A stretch of DNA of 64,000 bases. Source: Dryas octopetala. Lineage: Eukaryota; Streptophyta; Magnoliopsida; Rosales; Rosaceae. Of this stretch, positions 50,715 through 62,371 are shown in pieces. The notes under the pieces were generated by a model. That model worked only from the letters and a program-made list of their open reading frames with translations, was not told the DNA's origin and made no database searches. A program made the translations under genes and the position numbers. The stretch covers positions 25,185,322-25,249,321 of the forward strand of contig OY992835.1 in NCBI GenBank assembly GCA_963921425.1. The letters run 5' to 3'. Every line of letters begins with the position of its first letter. The first letter of the stretch is position 1.

Positions 50715-53700
50715 CTACAAGTTTAAAGTAGGTACTGCAAAGTAATCACGGATTGTTTTCCTTTTTAGAGAGGAAGGAGGGTTCAGAACAGAAGATGGGC
50801 TCTTTAACGCAGCTTCAGGGGTCTTCTCAAAGGTTTCGCTATAGTCAGAATCCGACATGGACTGTTTCTTCTGAGATTGAGGAGTACTGATTTTAGGCAT
50901 TCTAATTGGATTTAGTGCGTTCATTTCATCTAATACTTCATCTGAGGGACACGAGTTTCCAGAATTCTTTGAGATATGCATTGATTCATTCATCAGAAGC
51001 TTCCTGCATTCCGAACCTGGGATTGCCATGATTCTTCTTCGAATGGCAGATGGTGATCTTGTGCTTGGGCAGTAACTATCCTGAGAGTTCCAAATGCGAA
51101 CCTATTACAGGAAGTGAGACATTGAACATAGGTGAATTATGCTAGTGAAAGGTTGCATTTTAAAACATAATATAACATTGAAATTACTAGAGGAAAATTA
51201 AAAAATGCACAATCTTATGTATGAACTGTCTTGGATACCGTAAAATCATCTGAAGAAGTTGCTATCTTCCCAGCATCAAAATGGGACCTATTAAAAGTTG
51301 GAAACGGTTCAATCATTTGTCAATAAACATTGAAAACCAGCAGCATTAGGGTAAAATATAGAAAGTACCAATCCACTGCTGTAACTTCTCCATCATGGCT
51401 TTTCAATATTACAGGATCCTCTTGAGGCTTGTTCACCTGGGTTGACATGACAAATCAAGTCATTCTCTAACCAAGCCCAATATCAATAAGAGCCTAAGAA
51501 AGAAATCTAACCTGCCAAATATAGGCATCTCCATCACTAGAGCCACTGAGTATGTGAGCAGCATCAGGGCTAATAACTGACTGCAATTACGTAATCAAAA
51601 CGAAGACTTGTTAGTAGGCAGGAAATCAGTTTGCATGACAAACTTGGTTAGTGCAATTACAAACAGCAATGCTTACCTTCACAAAAAAGGATTCAATCCG
51701 GCATCCAGAGAAAGATTGCATAGGACCCTTTTCTAACTGAAGTACATTATACAAATATATTCTGACAGGAAAAAAGAAAAAAGAAAAAAGGAGTGTTAAT
51801 AATTTTTTCTACAATGGTGTCTTATATATTTAGTGCATGGAAATTGTCTAAAGCAATACTGGATTCTTAAGCTAGGAGCTACTAATCTGAAGGTTGTACG
51901 GTACAGGGATTATGTGCTGAACTTTCAGGACTACAATTTTCAGATAATGTTCTTTTGAGTAGTTAATTCAGTTTACAAGAGAAAAAAAATGCTAAACAGA
52001 GAAAAAGTACCTGTTGTCCATACATGAGGCTGACAGAAACACTCCATTTAAATCTTGGGATAAGCTAGTTAGACCATGAAATCTCCTTTCCTGAATGAAG
52101 AGGGGATCAGTAGCTATCAAGGAATCAATATATAATCTTTGACAACAAATAAAACACAAGCATAATATGACTAGATCTCTAGCTGTTTTAAAACAGCAGC
52201 TACTTCAACAACAAAGCATTGGCAATGATCAAATATTCAAGCTTCTCAAGCTATCCTCCAAAACATATTTCCTACCCATATCTACATCTCCAGCTATATA
52301 ACAATTGATTAACCAAATATTTAAAGCATAAACCGTTATTTTAGTTAGAAGATGAGCTAGAGGGTAGTCTTTTGTTGCAGGCTTTCTGTTAATTTGTCAT
52401 GCACAGCCTCGACTGTTTTTATTGTGTTTTTGGGTTGTGTACAATTTTTTAACCAATAAAAAGAAAGAAGTAAACATAAACCATTGGCAATGATACTGAT
52501 GTCACCACAGGGGACAGCAAGGGCCAACATGTTTATATCTCAATAGTGCATTCATGGATCAATGTACATAAGACGATTGACCTGCAGCAAATTAGCACCA
52601 TCACATAGTTAAATCTTGAGATGCATCACATAGTTAAATTTAGACTAACCTTCTCAGTTAAATCCGGATGAGGGCATGTCTGTGTGACCATATTTTTCAA
52701 ACTTCTGGTATCCCAGAACTTGACAATGCTGAAATGAACCATAAGATCACATTAAACAATAATCTCATGTCCCTTAGTATGATATAACTTTCTGACTAGG
52801 AAGTTTGGCGTTCAATTATATGCATCATCGCCACTGCTCCATACATACCTGTCCACAGCTCCGGCAGCAGCAATGGAAACCTCATCTTTAAGATAAAGAA
52901 CTGATGTGATGCTCATGGAAGCAGCCTGAAAGAGCTGAAGTATGAATGAAGAGTACAAAAGAATTGAATAAGGAGAACCATTATCACTTTATCAGAAACA
53001 AACCTTTCCGCGCCTTCCACGCTTTGCCCGTGGGAAAAGATGAGCCCCTTTAACCATAGCAGTTGAGCTGCATTAAATAATTAAAAATTTAAATTGGAAA
53101 ATAAAAATTAAATTTATCTTGGAATGAAAATAACTTTACAAAAAACAAAGTTCTGTAACGCACTTTACAGATCAAAACAAGAAATACTTTACCATATACA
53201 AAGCTCCCCACGCATATTTTTGGAGCTTGAATTACATCTCATATCCCAAAGTGCAAAGGAGCCATCTCTCGACCCAGAGACAATAATCTCTGCCAGATAA
53301 GAAGAAACAATAGCTTAAATTAGTTGTATTTCTCTTTATACAAAAAGATCACAAGGGAATAAGAATACGAAAAACCCACATTGAAAATCTAAACCTACCA
53401 GGATTAGTTGGATGAGGAGACAGAGATTTCACACTTCCTGTGTGCCCCATTAGTATTCCAGTACATTTCTTTTCCTGAATATCCCATAGCCTGATCTGGA
53501 AAAAAAATAATAAAAAGGGCCAAGGAAAAGCACAATCACTAAGAAACTGAACTAGCTGTAATACGAAGCGAGGATCACAAAATCTACACAAATAAACAAG
53601 CTGGATTAGAGCTTTATCACTTACAGTCTGATCTCCAGAAGCTGTCAAAATTTGAGTATCATCCTGCAAAAACATTTATATTGCAAAAAACATTAACATT

Positions 53701-54611
53701 AAAAAGACTATATATTTACAAACTTAACTTTGATTCTGCCATTTATCTGCCAACATATGGTTTAACTCTTTTACCTAATCAACTGTGAAAATACTTTAGA
53801 AAGGATTGCCTTTTTGATAGTTCCAGATTAGCAGCAATATCACTACCCAACTTTTAACATTACATTGAAAGCGCCTGATTTTTTTTTTTTTTTTTGTAAT
53901 CTGAGAAAGTGACCTAATTGGCGTAAACCATAATAGTATTATTTATTCACTTATACTATTATTAGGATAATCATTGGGTTATACCTTAATCCAACAAAGG
54001 TCAAAAACAGCATTTTGATGTGCAACCCAATCGCAAATCTTGGTTCTATCTGAAATCAAACACAAAGATCGATTACTTGCAACACTACAAAAACAATTGC
54101 AATCGACGATCGATAGCGATTGATTTTCAAGTAACCAACCTGCATTTTCTTGGTGAGATGCAGATGCAGAAAACTTGCGACGTGTATCGAACAGGCTCAA
54201 GTACCCATCCTCGTCGGACATGGCGACAATGTGGGAGTTTTTACTGGTCTGCACAACAAAAGAGGGGTAATGAAGATGATTGCTTTGCTTAGTATTGAAA
54301 ATACGATTCGAAAACGCGGAGACGAACAGATTACATACCTTGCCAAACGAAATAGCCATTGGCGGCCCGTTGTGCTCTGCAGCAATGGCCCCGATTTCAG
54401 AGAACTCCGATGCTACGCCATTGATGTACGGTCGCTTTGGAACTGGAAAAACACGCATATGGTAATTGTAAGATACCTAATAGATCGATTACTGAGTGCA
54501 AATTTAGAGAACGAAAGAGACAGAGAGAGAGAGAGAGAGATAACCTCTGAATCCATGGAGCTCTCTGGATCTGATGTCTTGGAAGAAGGATTGGGGTTTT
54601 GAAATCTCCAT
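50715..54611 (-). CDS. CDT2: CDT2/DTL-like WD40 substrate receptor of CUL4-DDB1
   Basis: About 16 exons on the minus strand. The first are 54611-54545 (start [18 protein letters not shown]), 54442-54339, 54248-54140 and 54049-53985. Others lie near 53664-53626, 53495-53400, 53293-53190, 53070-53005, 52926-52849, 52729-52651, 52092-52012, 51760-51678, 51580-51511, 51440-51370, 51290-51240 and 51103-50715. The N-terminal two thirds are WD repeats with two DDB1-binding WDxR boxes (FALWDMR, VKFWDTR). The C-terminal quarter is a low-complexity Ser/Pro tail ending [20 protein letters not shown]2 recognises PCNA-bound degrons (CDT1 and others) on chromatin and sends them for CRL4 ubiquitination, which limits re-replication. 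The tail motif resembles a PIP box (see finding). By gene order it matches At3g27640. Outer exon limits are approximate. Confidence 0.85.
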
Positions 54612-54953
54612 CGGAAAATCTTTGAGGAACGCAGACGACGTAGCAGACCACAGAGCTGTGAGAGATGGAACTGGGGAGTCGAGAGAATTTAGGGATTGTC
54701 TTTTTCTTTTTCTGTATTTGTTTATTAGGCCTTGGCGCGAGGGAACTTTGGCGGGAACATGAATTTGACGATTTTAAGTTTGGCGGATGCCAGCTGGCGC
54801 GGAAACCCGGATCCTGTTTCACTATTTGTTTCGTACCCTTCTTTTCCCTCTTTTTTCTAACTCATACGAGAAATGTGCCCAATATGAGAAACGCGCTTGA
54901 TGTGGAAAAACGCCCCTTAATGCCCCATATACATGTCCTATATACGCAAAGGA

Positions 54954-55074
54954 AAATGATAGGGGTACCATCTCTCTATTAGAGGTGTGTCCCACCAAGT
55001 GGAACCACATAAGTGGAGTTTACTTCTATCAGAGAGATGATACACTTAAATGGTACCCATGGTATTACTCATAA
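54954..55074. mobile_element. Short foldback repeat, probable MITE
   Basis: The left arm contains GGGGTACCATCTCTCT and the inverted right arm GGGTACCATTTAAGTGTATC followed by ATCTCTCT. They pair imperfectly with a 10-14 bp insertion in one arm, and the inner part pairs again at CCAAGTGG/CCACTTATGTGG. No target duplication is clear. Confidence 0.5.
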
Positions 55075-55079
55075 GTAAA

Positions 55080-55450
55080 ACATCTTTATACGAGAAAATG
55101 TTCAAAAAGCCTTATATACTAAAAAGTGTTCCTTATACACGAAAACGCCCTTTATACATGAAAATGCCCCTAATACGAGAAACACCCCTTACACGATAAA
55201 ACTTCCCAAATAAAAAAAAAATGTTCCTTATATTATGAAACGCCCATTATATGGGAAAACACTCTAAATATGAGAAAATGACCCTTATAAAAGAAAATGC
55301 CTCATATGCGCGTGCATGAGAAAACGCTTCTGTTATACGAGAAAATGCCCCATACATGCAACAATGTCCCTTATACAGGAAAATGCCCCTTACAAGAGAA
55401 AACACCCCTTTATACGGAAAAATGCCCCTTGTATAAGAAATTGTTTATAA
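55080..55450. repeat. Degenerate minisatellite, units of about 20-22 bp
   Basis: About 15-17 units of the type ccttatacgagaaaatgccc, with many substitutions and unit-length changes. A few similar units (cgagaaatgtgcccaatatg) occur earlier, at about 54867-54925, on the other side of the foldback repeat, so the repeat array may have been split by it. Confidence 0.75.
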
Positions 55451-56080
55451 AATAAAAATAATTGTATTTTGGGGATATGTATAAAAATTGTGCAAAATAT
55501 TACCAAGTTACAATTCCTTAAGCATAACCAATAAACATGGATGGGTCCACTAAGGGACAAGGGTGGTCACTTGACCACCCCGCCACCGAAAAACCCTTGC
55601 CAAAATTGTTGGTTTGACATTTAGGAATGACTACCTACAAACAGATTCACAACCTGTTCGACGAAATGTCTGAATGGTTTAACCCCTGGGGATAAAATTC
55701 TTGAATCCATCATTGTCAGTAAAGACCATATATTGTTATCTATATTCATCAGATATGAGGGACAATACGAGCATAATAGTAGCAAAATATATTTATAAAT
55801 GCATAAGTGTAATGAGAATGGAACAAAACAAAATGCCTAAAGGTACAAATATGATATAAGAATAGTATAAAATGAAATGTTTTGAGGGTACAAATATGAT
55901 AAGTAAGAGAGAGATAAGGGAAAGTGAGGGGTAGTTGGGGAGAAAGAAAGAGAGAGATGAGGTAAGGGAAAAGCCATGTAGGTGGGTAGTGTCAAGTGGG
56001 GGCTGTCCAGATTTGTTTTTTGTTTTTTGTTTTATATATTTTATGTTAAGGTTTAAAGTTATAAAGAATGTGAAAAAACT

Positions 56081-56900
56081 GAGGGTTGCTACTTGCACAC
56101 CTTTTTTTGTCTTTTTGTACATCTTTAAAAAAAAAAAAATCAAAGGGAGAAAACCCCTTTCTCCTTCTCTCATCCAAAGTCCAACTCCATTTTCTTTCTT
56201 TGTACACCTCCATCAACAAAAAAAAAAAAAACACACACACACACACCCTAACCTTTTCCCTTCTCTCACCTTGGCTACCTCCCTCACCATTGCTTTTTCC
56301 TTCCCTCTCTCATTTTTTTTTTGTATCTGTCTATGAAAGAGTCGAATTGAACACCCTCATTCGTCTCGCTTGCAACACCAATGGTCAAGCACATCTCCTC
56401 CAACTAGCTCCCCATCGTCGAGCATAACAAGTCGAGCTTCACCCTTCTTCTCCGAGCTTGCCTGCGAATCTGCAATGCTGCGCCTCTACCTACTGCAACC
56501 ACATCGAAGCACCACTGGCAACAAAAAATCGCAGCTAGTTCGGCGACTACATGCCGAATGGGTCGTGGATGTTCGGCAGCTACCTGGCGAATGGGTCGTG
56601 AGTGTTTGGTAGGTGATTGCTGAAGGAAACTCAAATTTTCAGCGGACCAGTGCCGAACAAAGGAGAGAGCAAAGAGAGAAATGGAGGGAGGAGAAAAGAA
56701 AAGAAAGAGATGAGGGGGTTAAGAATGGGGCTCACGGTGGTTGGGTGAAGGGGGGAGGGGCTGAGTGTGTGTGTGTTTTTTTTTTTGTTGTCTGAGAATG
56801 ATGGGGTGTGTGTGTCTTTTTTTTTTTGATTTTTTTTTTCCAAGAAGGGTGTGCAAAAAAAAAAAAAAAAAACTAAAAAGAGTGTACAAATAATAGCTCT
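56081..56900. mobile_element. Mutator-like non-autonomous element, copy B
   Basis: The left end is GAGGGTTGCTACTTGCACAC and the inverted right end is AGAGCTATTATTTGTACAC, both matching copy A (27561-28583) with a few changes. The A-rich flanks (gaaaaaact and aaaaaaaaa) fit insertion into a poly(A/T) target but do not give a clean duplication. Inside there is a 33-bp repeat (56540-56660) with the same TTCGGC...GCCGAA core as copy A. No transposase is seen. It ends about 195 bp before the PES start codon. Confidence 0.6.
56540..56660. repeat. 33-bp minisatellite in Mutator-like copy B
   Basis: About three and a half units of 33 bp, for example ttcggcgactacatgccgaa followed by tgggtcgtggatg. 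Same period and palindromic core as the array at 27935-28062, with a different spacer sequence. Confidence 0.75.
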
Positions 56901-56999
56901 AAAAAAAAATTATTTGTGGGGTTTTGAAATGAGATCCGAGCGGTCACAAACCCACGTTTTAAACCCGAACCGTCCGAACCACCCGAAGTCAGTCCTCTT

Positions 57000-57008
57000 A
57001 AACCCTAA
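57000..57008 (+). promoter_or_regulatory. Telo box upstream of Pescadillo
   Basis: AAACCCTAA lies 88 bp before the PES ATG (57096). Telo boxes are frequent in promoters of plant ribosomal-protein and ribosome-biogenesis genes, which fits the gene. Confidence 0.65.
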
Positions 57009-57095
57009 CCTGTATTATTAGAGTCCATCCATCTTCTTCAACCTCCGTGCGTTCTCTTTCTGTCTCTAACTCTCAGTCTCAGAGTTTGCTTAGCC

Positions 57096-60000
57096 ATGGT
57101 GAAGCATTACAGGCCTCCGGTAAGTTCCCAGTCACATCCATCGTCTTCGATAAGTTGTTCACTTATATCGATGATGAAGCAAAAGTTTCCAATATATAAT
57201 ATCATCATTTTCTAACACTTTCTCGTTGATTTTCCTTCGTATTTTTCAGGGAAAGAAAAAGGAAGGAAATGCCGCGAGGTACGTCACTAGGTCACAAGCC
57301 ATCAAGCAATGTCAAGTCAGTCTACCCCTTTACAGGTACAGACAAATGAAAGCTGTAATTTCTATGTTTTTACATGAATTTATATAATCTCTGCATACCT
57401 ATTTAGTAGGGTTTGCGTGTGAAGGTTTATTCTAGCTTCATTGTGATGCTTAGCTGGATATTGGTTCAATTATCTTAGACTCTTTTGTTGGGAAAGAATG
57501 GAGGTTGTATTATGCAGTAATTCATTTTTATGGTTGTGGAAATTGTAGGAAACTTTGTATTATGAAGGGTATATTCCCTCGTGAGCCAAAGAAAAAGGTG
57601 AAAGGAAATCACCATACTTATTATCACTTAAAGGATGTTTCGTTCATTCAACATGAACCATTACTTGAGCGCATGAGAGATATTAGGGCATATGAAAAGA
57701 AAGTAAAGAAAGCAGAGGCGAAGAAGAACCGGGACCGTGCAAATCTTCTGAGACAAAGAAGACCCACTTACAAATTAGATAGAATTATTTTGCAGAGGTT
57801 TGTCAACTGTCTTATTATTAAAAAATTAGTTCAGTCTCTTATTGGATGTGTAATGAGTTTCTGACGATTGTTATTTGGTATGTTTGAAATTGCAGGTACC
57901 CGAATTTCATTGATGCACTTAGAGATTTGGATGACTGTCTCACAATCGTTCACCTCTTTGCAGCCTTGCCTGCTATAGAGGAAAAAATTGAAGTGAAACT
58001 CATCCATAAATGTCGGAGGTAGATTATTGAATTCTGCCAAAAACAAGAAAAAGGAAATGGAGCATAAAATGATGTTTAGATCATTCTATGAGTTCATCAT
58101 TTTGTGGAGTCTCATCTTATCTTAAGCTTGGTGTTGCTTTCTTGTTAGGTTGAGTCACGAATGGCAAGCTTACATATCTCGAACTCATAAATTGCGTAAA
58201 GTCTTTGTATCTGTTAAGGGCATATATTATCAGGTGCAGTTGCTTACTATACACTGCTTTCTTAAGTCTTTGCATAGTTTGTTTTTTGGGTACAGACTAT
58301 ATGGTTTTGTTGTTTGTTTGTGCAGGCCGAGGTTAAGGGGCAAAAGATCACATGGTTGACCCCTCACCCTTTGCAGCAAGTTTTGACTGATGATATTGAC
58401 TTCAATATCATGCTAAATTTTTTGGAATTTTACGAGGTACATTTTGTTATTGTTGTATTTCATTTTTGATTAAAACATATCCCTGCTGTAAATGATATTT
58501 CCAATTTTAATATCCAAGCTTCTTCTTTCTTTTTCTTCCAATGAATCAATTTCTTGATCATACATGATTTCACTGTTATCCTTAAGGCTTTTTTTGTTCT
58601 TAAAATAAATTTTTGCTTCCCATATGTTGCAGGCTCTTCTTACCTTTGTGAATTGTGATTTATATCGTTCCATTAATGTGAAGTATCCACCCATTCTTGA
58701 TCCTCGGCTGGAAGCTTTGGCAGCAGGTAGGCATTTTTACTACTAACTTAAGACAGTTTGCAAGGTCCTTAGCCTCTCATTTAGAGTTTTTAGCAATGTT
58801 GAGCTGTGATCATGTGTGTACCTGTGTATGCTTGATTATGATTTACTTTTTCTTGACTTTGAAGATCTTTATGCACTATCAAGATACTTTGATGCAAACT
58901 CCCGGTCCTCTGTGTTGGATCCTCAAGCTTCAAGTTTGTCTGGATCTGGGAAAGTTGAGAGCCAGCAGATTGGGACTTCAGTTGATGAGTCTGAACTAAG
59001 ACTTGCCCAACTTCAACATCAACTCCCTTCCAATGAACCTGGTGCATTGATGCACCTTGTTGAAGATGTTCCTGGTGAAGATGAAGAGGACAACGATACA
59101 AGGGAGTGTAAGAAACTCTTCAAGGATATGAAATTTTTCTTGAACCGTGAGGTGAGCCTTAACATTTTAAATTGGAACTTAGAATTTTTTTTTTCTTTTT
59201 TTTAATATTTTCTTACTGATAAATGGGTTTGGTGTGTGTTGGGGGGAGAGGGGGGGGGGGGGGTTGAAGTCTCAAAGGTACCTTGATAGAACAAAATATA
59301 AAGCTCATTTCATAATTAATATGAATTACTCATCTTCGGTGATGCCGTTTCTTTCTTTTAGTTGTTTGGCAGTGTAATAATATTGTGCTTGTGTTTGATA
59401 TGCTAGTCTCTTCTACGTTCAGGTTTACAGAGAGTCATTGCTTTTTGTCATTCCTGCTTTTGGTGGCGTTGTTTCCTGGGAAGGAGATGGGGCTCCATTT
59501 GGGGAAGATGATGACAGCATCACCCATCAGGTATGCTGTTACATTTATTTTTTCTCTGAGTCATTGAATTGTTGAACACATCACATATGCACGGCATGTG
59601 CAAACTGTAAAATCTCTGGCAAACAAAAATGATCTTTAGTATCACAAAGCTGATGGCTTGATTGCTCATGTACTTTGCAGATTGTTGACAGGTCAATGCA
59701 GGGTCGTAAGCTCCTTGCCAGAGAGTATGTTCAACCACAGTGGATTTATGATTGTGTAAATGCTCGGATCCTTTTGCCTACTGGGGCATATTTGGTGGGA
59801 AGGTAATATTTCGAGGCATTGTCTTTGTTTTTCTTGTATGTGTGTGTCTCTGGTTTTGACTGTGTGTTGGTAGCCTCTCTGCCTTGCACCATTATGAAAT
59901 GACTCATAAGTCTCATTTGATATGTTCTGCTTCATAAGCTGTTTTTTAGTGCATACCTAGGTTACATGGATGGATGGACCTTCACTTACCCCTTACTTAC

Positions 60001-61283
60001 CTGTGCTTTTCAACACTTAATTTGATAATAAAAGTTTATGCCTTGTAAGATTGTTAATTTAATTGCTCTTTTAACAGGGATCCTCCCCCACATTTGTCAC
60101 CTTTTGTTGACAATGAGGCAGCAGATTATGTTCCAGAGTATGCTGAGACTATTCAACAATTCAAGGCTGCTGGCAGGAATGAAGTCCTCCCACTGCCAGG
60201 TGTGGGGAAAGAAGATTTGGAAGATCCTCAGAATTTACTGGCTGAAGGTGTTATTGACCGAGCAAAAGCAAAAGAAGCTGCTGAGAGAAAGCGGAAGGTA
60301 AACAGGTTTTAAAGGATGTTGCATAATGTAGATATGTGTGATGTCTTTCTGCTGTTTGGTTTTGTTATGTGCATCGACACTTCATCATTAGGTCTTGATT
60401 GATGTTAACTGAATTCTGACTTGATGTAGATGATGGCTCTTGAGAAGCAGTATCATGATGAATTAAATATGGAACTTCAGGGTGTCCCACTTTCATCATC
60501 TATCTCGAATATAGATAATCAGAGCTCTGCCAAGGAGACAGAGGATAGGGAAGAACCTGATCATGATTATGACCAACTTGCTGAGGATATTACAAATATG
60601 TCTAAAGTTCTTATGTCACGTAAGAAGAGGGGTCTTCTTGAAGCCATGGAGGTAAATTTGTTAATGCTGCCATGCTACTTCTATTGGTTCTAAAGTGTGA
60701 CATTATCTAACAATTTAGAAAACCAGTTTTGGAAGCAAATTGGTTAAATTATTTACTTTTGTGGTGTTGTATTGCATTGGATTTGGCCTCCTTCCGTTGT
60801 GAACCTGTTTTGAGTTTTGAGAATATTTTGAATTGCCATCTTAAACCAAAGTTCTGTGTGAACTCTAATGCATGTTTCCATGTAAGCATAATTAAATGAT
60901 TTTCATCAAACTTTGAATTAATTTTTACAAGGTTCTCTGTGTAGGGAACCACGTTTCTTGGTTTTTCTTCATCTTTTATATGGTTGTCTTCCAGTAGTTA
61001 CATCTTGTACTACCTTTTTAAATGCAATAATATTTTGCCCTGGATGTGATTCTTGGATGTTTCTTCATTTCGGAAAGGCTTTTTCTTCATCTTTTATATG
61101 GTTATGACTTCCAGTAGTTACATCTTGTACTATCTTTTAAATGCAATAATATTTTGTCCTGGATGTGATTCTTGGATGTTTTCTTCATTTCAGAAAGGCA
61201 AACAACGAAAGAAGCAAAATGTTGATGTCATCAAGGAACGGAAGAGAAAACTTAAAGAATCTCAAAAACCAAGGGAGGGTTGA
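57096..61283 (+). CDS. PES: Pescadillo (PES), nucleolar ribosome-biogenesis factor
   Basis: Thirteen exons: 57096-57119, 57250-57335, 57549-57797, 57896-58018, 58149-58233, 58326-58436, 58633-58726, 58865-59151, 59423-59530, 59681-59802, 60078-60297, 60430-60651 and 61194-61283. They sum to 1,821 nt, or 606 residues; the Arabidopsis protein has about 590. The N-terminal Pescadillo domain begins [25 protein letters not shown] domain spans about residues 345-430 ([27 protein letters not shown]). An acidic stretch ([12 protein letters not shown]) precedes it, and a basic Lys/Arg/Glu tail ([20 protein letters not shown]) ends the protein. PES forms the PeBoW complex with BOP1 and WDR12 for 27S/ITS2 processing and 60S assembly in the nucleolus. 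By gene order it is At5g14520. The final intron carries a tandem duplication of the acceptor region. Confidence 0.93.
60962..61199. repeat. 118-bp tandem duplication spanning the last PES splice acceptor
   Basis: Copies at 60962-61079 and 61080-61199 both start tttttcttcatctttta and end ttcttcattt followed by CGGAAAGG in the first copy and CAGAAAGG in the second. The second copy holds the used AG (61192-61193); the first has lost it by A to G. Confidence 0.9.
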
Positions 61284-62371
61284 AGTGGCCAAGCAAATCA
61301 TCTCGTATGCCTTTGATCTACTGATTTTGGAGGCCAAAAATTTTAAAGGTCATAAGTGGCCAATAAAATTTTGTTCATCGATTTTGTTATTGACTTACTG
61401 ATTTCTGTAATATCCCGATTAAAGGCTGCTGGAGGATTATCCATACAAATATTTATATTTATTGCCAATTAGTGAAGTTTTTGCAAAATGATTTGAATAA
61501 TCTTCCATGCATTGTAAGCAAACCCGTCGTTGCAGTTGCTTGCTTTCATCAACCTTTAATTTTGTGCCTTCCTATTGCCTATTGGTAGCCATGATGATGG
61601 CATCCTAAGAATTTATGCTGCATCTCTTCAAGTAATTTCGTGTTTACGAAATTGCGGCTCCAACTTTGAATCGGTTTTAACAAAACATGAGATGCAGAAG
61701 TGAATTCTTAGATTAAACGTGAAGTTGCTTTCACTTCTGGGTAAACCGTTTTGGAGCTGCATCTCTTAAGTACTGATCCCTGCATGAAATATTATATTAA
61801 ACATATTAGATTAAAATTGGTTAATACTCGATAAAACGTATTTGGACCCTGACTATCATTTTTGGCGCGTTGGAGCTCTGTTTTCGTTGTGTGAATTCCC
61901 AAAACGGTAACCCAGAAGAAGTGAATGCTTCATCTCCATCTCGAAGTTTCCAAATCTTTCTTCTGCAACAGAAAACCAGAGCCCGGTCCAAGTAAACAAT
62001 GGTATCTCTCTCTCTTTCTCTCTCTCTCTGCTCGCTCGTTGTGCGTAATTTGAATACGCCAAGTAGAGAACATTTACTTAAACTCAAATAATCGAAGTGA
62101 GAAATATAATGGCCCAGTACAATCCATCTTCCTTGTATATATACTTAAACACAATCACTTTACAAATTTACATTCATGCAATTCTTTAGCTCACTTTATA
62201 CAAATAATGAATCTGAACTTATTCACACACCAAAACCAAAAAAATCTGAAATTATTCAAGCTGCACAAGTACACACCACGCTCAAACCTCTTGAATAGTG
62301 CTGAAACATTCGAAATTAGAACAAGCACACCCCTACATGAAACTGCTGGAATCATCTGGTTTCTTGCTATT
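61284..62371. other. Convergent PES / acidic-protein 3' region
   Basis: No gene is supported. A short imperfect inverted repeat runs at about 61655-61765 (TGCGGCTCCAA and inverted TGCAGCTCCAA, plus AGAAGTGAA/TTCACTTCT), like a small foldback element. A CT microsatellite occurs at about 62006-62030. The flanks are probably 3' UTRs. Confidence 0.45.

Larger units (their letters stand above)
54612..56080. other. Intergenic DNA between CDT2 and the Mutator-like copy B
   Basis: No gene is supported. Contents: the short CDT2 upstream region (its start lies at 54611), a foldback repeat (54954-55074), a degenerate minisatellite (55080-55450), and tacaaatatgatataag units (55840-55910) related to those at 15.2-15.5 kb. 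Confidence 0.5.

Noticed and set aside
55080-55450. Regular short repeats that might suggest a CRISPR-like array
   Set aside because: The units are contiguous and degenerate with no unique spacers, and the host is a plant; it is a minisatellite.
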